Source: Clostridia bacterium (lineage in GTDB: Bacteria > Bacillota > Clostridia > Oscillospirales > CAG-272). From it: DNA of 16,249 nt. Both the position numbers and the translations under genes were made by a program. How positions within the stretch are numbered: the first letter of the stretch is position 1; each line of letters opens with the position of its first letter. Positions 13,296-16,249 of the stretch are shown here, piece after piece. The notes beneath the pieces were generated by a model, which did no database searches, was not told where the DNA came from, and worked only from the letters and a program-made list of their open reading frames with translations. Where the stretch lies: positions 1 through 16,249 of the forward strand of contig JAFTNI010000091.1 of assembly GCA_017451975.1 (NCBI GenBank), written 5' to 3'.

Positions 13296-15203
13296 TTATT
13301 CCTTTACGGAAGCGAGAAATTCTTCTGCTTCCATCATAGCGAGGAAAAGCTCCTCCGTGCGCTCGTCTATTTCCGCAATGCGCGCGGAAATTTCGGAAAG
13401 GCGCACGTAGTTTGTGGCGGCATCGCCTGCCGCTTCTTCTTCGAGCATAGCTTTTTCTTCGTCGAGCTTATTTATTTCTTCTTCGGATTTTTCGAGAACA
13501 CGCTCGTTTTTGCGTATTTCCGCCTGAAGCTTTTTGTTTTCTTTGTATTTTATTTTGCTGTCTGTTTCGATTTTCGGCGCGGAAATTACCGCGGCGGCTT
13601 CCTCGCGCAAGCGTGCCTTATAGCTCTGGTAGCTTGCGAAATCGTCTTTCCAATCGGTAAATCCGCCGCCCATATCGAAAATGCGCGTGGCGAGCTTCTT
13701 TATAAAGTAACGGTCGTGCGAAACGGCTATAATCGTGCCGTCGAAGGCAAGAAGGGCTTCTTCCAGCGCCTCGCGCGAGCCTATATCAAGGTGGTTGGTC
13801 GGTTCGTCGAGTATAAGAAGGTTTACCTTGGCGAGAATTATTTTGCAGAGCGCAAGGCGCGCGCGTTCGCCGCCCGAAAGCACGGCAACTGTTTTTTCCA
13901 TATCCTCTGCAAAGAAAAGGAAGCTTGCAAGCGCCGTGCGCACCTGCGTATACGTCAGCCCCTCGTGCGAATCCATCATTTCGTCGAGCACCGTGTTGGT
14001 TTCCGTAAGGTTTTGTATTTCCTGGTCGTAGTAGGCGGGCTCTACGTTGCTGCCGAAGTAAAGCTCACCCGCTGTGGGGAGCAGCTTTTCGCCTATGATT
14101 TTGAGCAGCGTGGATTTGCCGCATCCGTTGGGACCCACGATAAGCACGCGGTCGTTCTTTTTAACGAGAAAGGAGATATCGTCGAAAATCTTCTTCGCGC
14201 CGTAGGCTGCCGCAAGCCTGTCGGCTATAAGCACGTCGTTGCCGCTTTCGCCCGAATAGCCGAAGGAAAGACGTATATTCTTCGGCGCCGCTTTCGGCGC
14301 GTCTATCTTTTTCATGCGTGCAAGCGCCTTTTCGCGGCTTTCCGCCGCTATAATGTTGCGTTCGCGGTTCCATCTTCGCTGCTGCTCGATGTAAGCTTGC
14401 TGGCGCGCTATTTCCTTCTGCTGTTCCGCATATTGGTGCTCCAGCGCCTTGCGCGCCGCCGCCTTCTTTTCTGCAAAAGCGGAGTAATTGCCTGTGTAAA
14501 GCTCTGCGCGGCAGTGCTCTATTTCAAGCATTTTAGTTGCCACCACGTCAAGAAAATAACGGTCGTGCGAAACTGTTATAAGCGTTTTGGGGTAGGAGCG
14601 CAGGTGGTTTTCAAGCCACTCGAGCGTGTCTGTATCAAGGTGGTTGGTCGGTTCGTCGAGTATGAGTATATCGGGCTCGACGAGAAGCAGGCGAACGAGC
14701 GAAAGGCGCGTGCGCTCACCGCCCGAAAGGTTGCCCACGCAAGCGGTGTGCATCGCTTCGGGGAAGCCGAAGCGTGCAAGCATAGATTTTATTCTGCCGC
14801 GGAACTCGTAGCCGCCTATATCGCGGAAGCGCTCGGAAAGCGAGGAAAACTCCACTATTGCCTTTTCGCCGCCGTGCGCTATTTCTGCCTCAAGCTCTGA
14901 AAGTCTTTTTTCAAGCCTGAGCTGCTCGGGGAACGCGTGGAGCATTTCTTCGAAAACAGAGCTTTCGGAAAAGAGCATTGCGTTCTGCTCCAGCATGGCT
15001 ACGTTTTTGCCCTTGCCTATGAAAACCTCGCCGCCGCTTTGCGCGATATTGCCGCAGATGATTTTGAGCAACGTGGATTTGCCCGCGCCGTTCACACCGA
15101 CAATACCAAGGCGGTCGCCTTCGTTTATGGAAAAGTTTATTTTATCGAGAATAACGTCTGTGCCGTATTCAAGAGAGATATCGTTTACACTTAATGCTAT
15201 CAT
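13296..15203 (-). CDS. ABC-F family ribosome-associated ATPase
   Basis: ABC-F proteins are soluble twin-ATPase factors that act at the ribosomal E site to relieve stalling or, in some lineages, give antibiotic protection. Domain one has GVNGAGKS (36-43), LSGGE (159-163), ILDEPTNHLD with D183/E184, and H213. Domain two has GPNGCGKS (357-364), LSGGE (442-446), ILDEPTNHLD with D466/E467, and H496. The inter-domain linker (about 235-310) is helical, with runs of Gln and Arg, and residues of about 553-635 form a charged coiled coil, as in Uup/YdiF/YfmR types. No membrane helix is present, so it is not a transporter. At 635 residues the length is typical. The start has only a weak AGGTG site. It is the first gene of the minus-strand cluster. 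A housekeeping YdiF/YfmR role is more likely than a resistance role, given the context. Confidence 0.93.
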   Translation of the reverse strand: MIALSVNDISLEYGTDVILDKINFSINEGDRLGIVGVNGAGKSTLLKIICGNIAQSGGEVFIGKGKNVAMLEQNAMLFSESSVFEEMLHAFPEQLRLEKRLSELEAEIAHGGEKAIVEFSSLSERFRDIGGYEFRGRIKSMLARFGFPEAMHTACVGNLSGGERTRLSLVRLLLVEPDILILDEPTNHLDTDTLEWLENHLRSYPKTLITVSHDRYFLDVVATKMLEIEHCRAELYTGNYSAFAEKKAAARKALEHQYAEQQKEIARQQAYIEQQRRWNRERNIIAAESREKALARMKKIDAPKAAPKNIRLSFGYSGESGNDVLIADRLAAAYGAKKIFDDISFLVKKNDRVLIVGPNGCGKSTLLKIIGEKLLPTAGELYFGSNVEPAYYDQEIQNLTETNTVLDEMMDSHEGLTYTQVRTALASFLFFAEDMEKTVAVLSGGERARLALCKIILAKVNLLILDEPTNHLDIGSREALEEALLAFDGTIIAVSHDRYFIKKLATRIFDMGGGFTDWKDDFASYQSYKARLREEAAAVISAPKIETDSKIKYKENKKLQAEIRKNERVLEKSEEEINKLDEEKAMLEEEAAGDAATNYVRLSEISARIAEIDERTEELFLAMMEAEEFLASVKE

Positions 15204-15238
15204 TTATTACACCTGAAAATTAAATATTATCATTTATT

Positions 15239-15268
15239 ATTTTATCATAAGCAGTGGGCTTTTGTCAA
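15239..15268 (-). promoter_or_regulatory. Sigma-A promoter of the ABC-F to ispH-rpsA cluster
   Basis: On the minus strand TTGACA (15268-15263) is perfect and TAAAAT (15244-15239) follows after 18 bases. It lies 36 bases before the ABC-F ATG. Its -35 box lies in the same bases as that of the divergent ferritin-like gene. Confidence 0.6.
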
Positions 15269-15290
15269 TTTATTTTGGCTTGCATAATAT
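15262..15290 (+). promoter_or_regulatory. Promoter of the ferritin-like gene
   Basis: TTGTCA (15262-15267) and TAATAT (15285-15290) are separated by 17 bases. The -10 box ends 40 bases before the ATG at 15331. The -35 box overlaps that of the opposing ABC-F promoter on the other strand. Confidence 0.5.
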
Positions 15291-15330
15291 TATATTAGTG
15301 AAAAATAATCTGTTTTAAAGGAGATTTTAT

Positions 15331-15855
15331 ATGAATTCCAAAATAAAAAGCCTTTGCGAATGCGATGCACCTTACCCCGAAATACGCGCAGAGCGTAAAA
15401 ACGCGCATTATGCGCGCCTGCTTTCGCTTGCCTACGCGGGGCAGGATAGCGAGCTTACCGCCATTTTGCTTTATTCCTATGGACATCAGGTTATGCGCGG
15501 AAAATGCCCCGAAATGCTTTCGGGCGTGCTTTCTGCGGTTTCCGTGGTGGAAATGCGCCACCTTGATATGCTTGGCGAGCTTATTGTGCTTCTGGGCGGC
15601 GACCCTCGCTTCTGCGGGCCGAACCCGCGCGTGGGCATAAACACCGCCATGCTCGGCTATGCGTGCGAGCCCGCGCAAATTCTGCGCAATGCCATGGCGG
15701 GCGAGGAGGCGGCAATAAGGCTCTACGGCGACCTTATAAAAAATATAAACGACGGCTGTGTGCGCGCCGTGCTCAAGCGCATAGTTATGGACGAGGAACA
15801 GCACCTGAAAATATTCAAGGAAATGGCGGGCACAAGCGTTTATAACGGGAGGTAA
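15331..15855 (+). CDS. Ferritin-like diiron protein
   Basis: The 174-residue protein fits the ferritin/rubrerythrin/manganese-catalase four-helix bundle. Candidate dimetal ligands are in the expected order: E41 in SELTA, E74 and H77 in VEMRH, E125 or E126 in AGEEAA, and E155 and H158 in DEEQH. CotJC-like manganese catalases, bacterioferritin-like proteins and rubrerythrin cores without the rubredoxin domain are all possible; the rubredoxin CxxC pair is absent, so a full rubrerythrin is excluded. CECDAP near the N-terminus is an odd cysteine pair. AAAGGAG at 15317-15323 lies seven bases before the ATG. It probably takes part in iron or peroxide handling in an anaerobe. It is transcribed alone and diverges from ABC-F. 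Confidence 0.82.
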   Translation: MNSKIKSLCECDAPYPEIRAERKNAHYARLLSLAYAGQDSELTAILLYSYGHQVMRGKCPEMLSGVLSAVSVVEMRHLDMLGELIVLLGGDPRFCGPNPRVGINTAMLGYACEPAQILRNAMAGEEAAIRLYGDLIKNINDGCVRAVLKRIVMDEEQHLKIFKEMAGTSVYNGR

Positions 15856-15884
15856 GGGAGGGTATTAAACACCAAGATATCTCC

Positions 15885-15975
15885 GCGGTCATCTTGAGCG
15901 TAGCAACAGCATTCTGTTGCGAAGTCGAAACGCGAAGTGCGAGCGATTTATCGCTCGGATCTCGCGGCGGTAAAG
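15885..15975. repeat. Dispersed GTCATCTTGAGCG-type repeat with two hairpins
   Basis: Starting at GGTCATCTTGAGCG and ending near GGATCTCGCGG, this stretch is of the dispersed repeat type common in gut Clostridia, recognised from the motif only. It contains perfect stems GCAACAG/CTGTTGC (15903-15909 with 15914-15920) and CGAGCGA/TCGCTCG (15940-15946 with 15951-15957). It begins about 30 bases after the ferritin-like stop. Confidence 0.6.
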
Positions 15976-16012
15976 GCGAAGGAACACCTTATCCACCATC
16001 TTCGATGTTCCC

Positions 16013-16042
16013 CCTTCCCCTATGGCTGATGCCGGGGGAAGG
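16013..16042. repeat. CCTTCCCC/GGGGAAGG inverted repeat
   Basis: Eight-base perfect arms (16013-16020 with 16035-16042) enclose a 14-base loop. No T-run follows, so it is a repeat and not a terminator. It probably belongs to the same composite repeat region as its neighbours. Confidence 0.45.
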
Positions 16043-16084
16043 CTATTGCTTTAACCTATTTCATCGTAATTACTATAAAATAAA

Positions 16085-16111
16085 AAACAGCTCGGTTTTG
16101 CCGAGCTGTTT
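16085..16111. terminator. Rho-independent terminator
   Basis: An 11-bp perfect stem (16085-16095 with 16101-16111) around TTTTG has flanking A and T runs. It lies about 230 bases after the ferritin-like stop, beyond the repeats, and is the first good terminator there. It could equally end a leftward transcript from outside the window. Confidence 0.6.
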
Positions 16112-16136
16112 CAGACTGTCGAAAAAAGTAATTTGA

Positions 16137-16190
16137 GCCTCTCACTTTGGGAGAGGTGGCACCGTCAGGTGACGGAGAGGGATGCGGTAA
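16137..16190. repeat. Dispersed palindromic repeat, GAGAGG/CCGTCAGGTGACGG type
   Basis: Two adjacent hairpins, CCTCTC/GAGAGG (16138-16143 with 16151-16156) and CCGTCA/TGACGG (16162-16167 with 16170-16175), form a motif I recognise as recurring between genes in gut Clostridia. GCCCTCTCACCGCTTCGCGGA at 16229-16249 looks like the start of a partner copy, cut by the window end. The remaining bases 15856-16249 hold no gene. Confidence 0.65.
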
Positions 16191-16249
16191 AAGCCCAAAT
16201 TATATCAAAAACATATATTCTGGCGCTTGCCCTCTCACCGCTTCGCGGA

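Noticed and set aside
13716..14900. Plus-strand open frame of 394 codons
   Set aside because: It is antisense to both ATPase domains of the ABC-F gene and shows no recognisable domain.
13296..15203. ABC-F as an antibiotic resistance gene
   Set aside because: No resistance-specific feature is seen, and the neighbours are housekeeping genes; a YdiF/YfmR-like ribosome factor is the simpler reading.
15894..16136. 80-codon plus-strand frame near the right end
   Set aside because: It reads through palindromic repeats and a terminator, so coding is unlikely.

Overview
The window looks like chromosomal DNA from an uncultured gut-type Clostridia (Bacillota) relative, probably of the Oscillospirales/Christensenellales kind. 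The evidence is an AddA-type (Gram-positive) recombination helicase-nuclease, an IspH-ribosomal S1 fusion (a clostridial hallmark), strong AGGAGG-type ribosome binding sites, sigma-A promoters of near-consensus form, and dispersed palindromic repeats of the sort common in gut Clostridia. Assignment is by recognition only. No tRNA, rRNA, CRISPR array, transposase or prophage gene is seen.

Layout. Positions 1-253 hold the first codons of a minus-strand gene leaving the window and two divergent promoters. On the plus strand follow addA (254-3826), a five-helix membrane protein (3840-4421), then an AT-rich pair: a zinc-dependent phospholipase C-like protein (4487-5218) and an MccF/LdcA-type S66 peptidase (5220-6218). 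Next come a 50-residue Cys/Gly-rich membrane peptide (6317-6469) and dapA with a TTG start (6536-7417). A convergent gap of about 500 bases (7468-7931) has no gene but is packed with inverted repeats.

The minus strand from 15203 down to 7973 reads as one co-directional, closely packed cluster: ABC-F ATPase, BaiN/HI0933-type flavoprotein, a DUF4253-like protein, cmk, plsC and the ispH-rpsA fusion. It runs from a promoter at 15239-15268 to a strong terminator at 7932-7959. It joins translation (ABC-F, S1), nucleotide supply (CMP kinase), phospholipid synthesis (PlsC) and isoprenoid synthesis (IspH). The AT-rich DUF4253-like gene looks like a later insertion into an otherwise familiar clostridial gene order. 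A diiron ferritin-like gene (15331-15855, plus) diverges from the cluster, and the two promoters appear to share one -35 region. The right end (15856-16249) is gene-free and made of several dispersed palindromic repeats.

Points most worth a second look: a near-perfect internal Shine-Dalgarno and ATG exactly at the IspH/S1 boundary, which could release free S1 protein; opposite isoleucine codon preferences in S1 (ATC) and in addA (ATA); the structured convergent gap; the small Cys-rich peptide; and the AT-rich gene insertions. I found no clear new multi-gene defence or mobile system.
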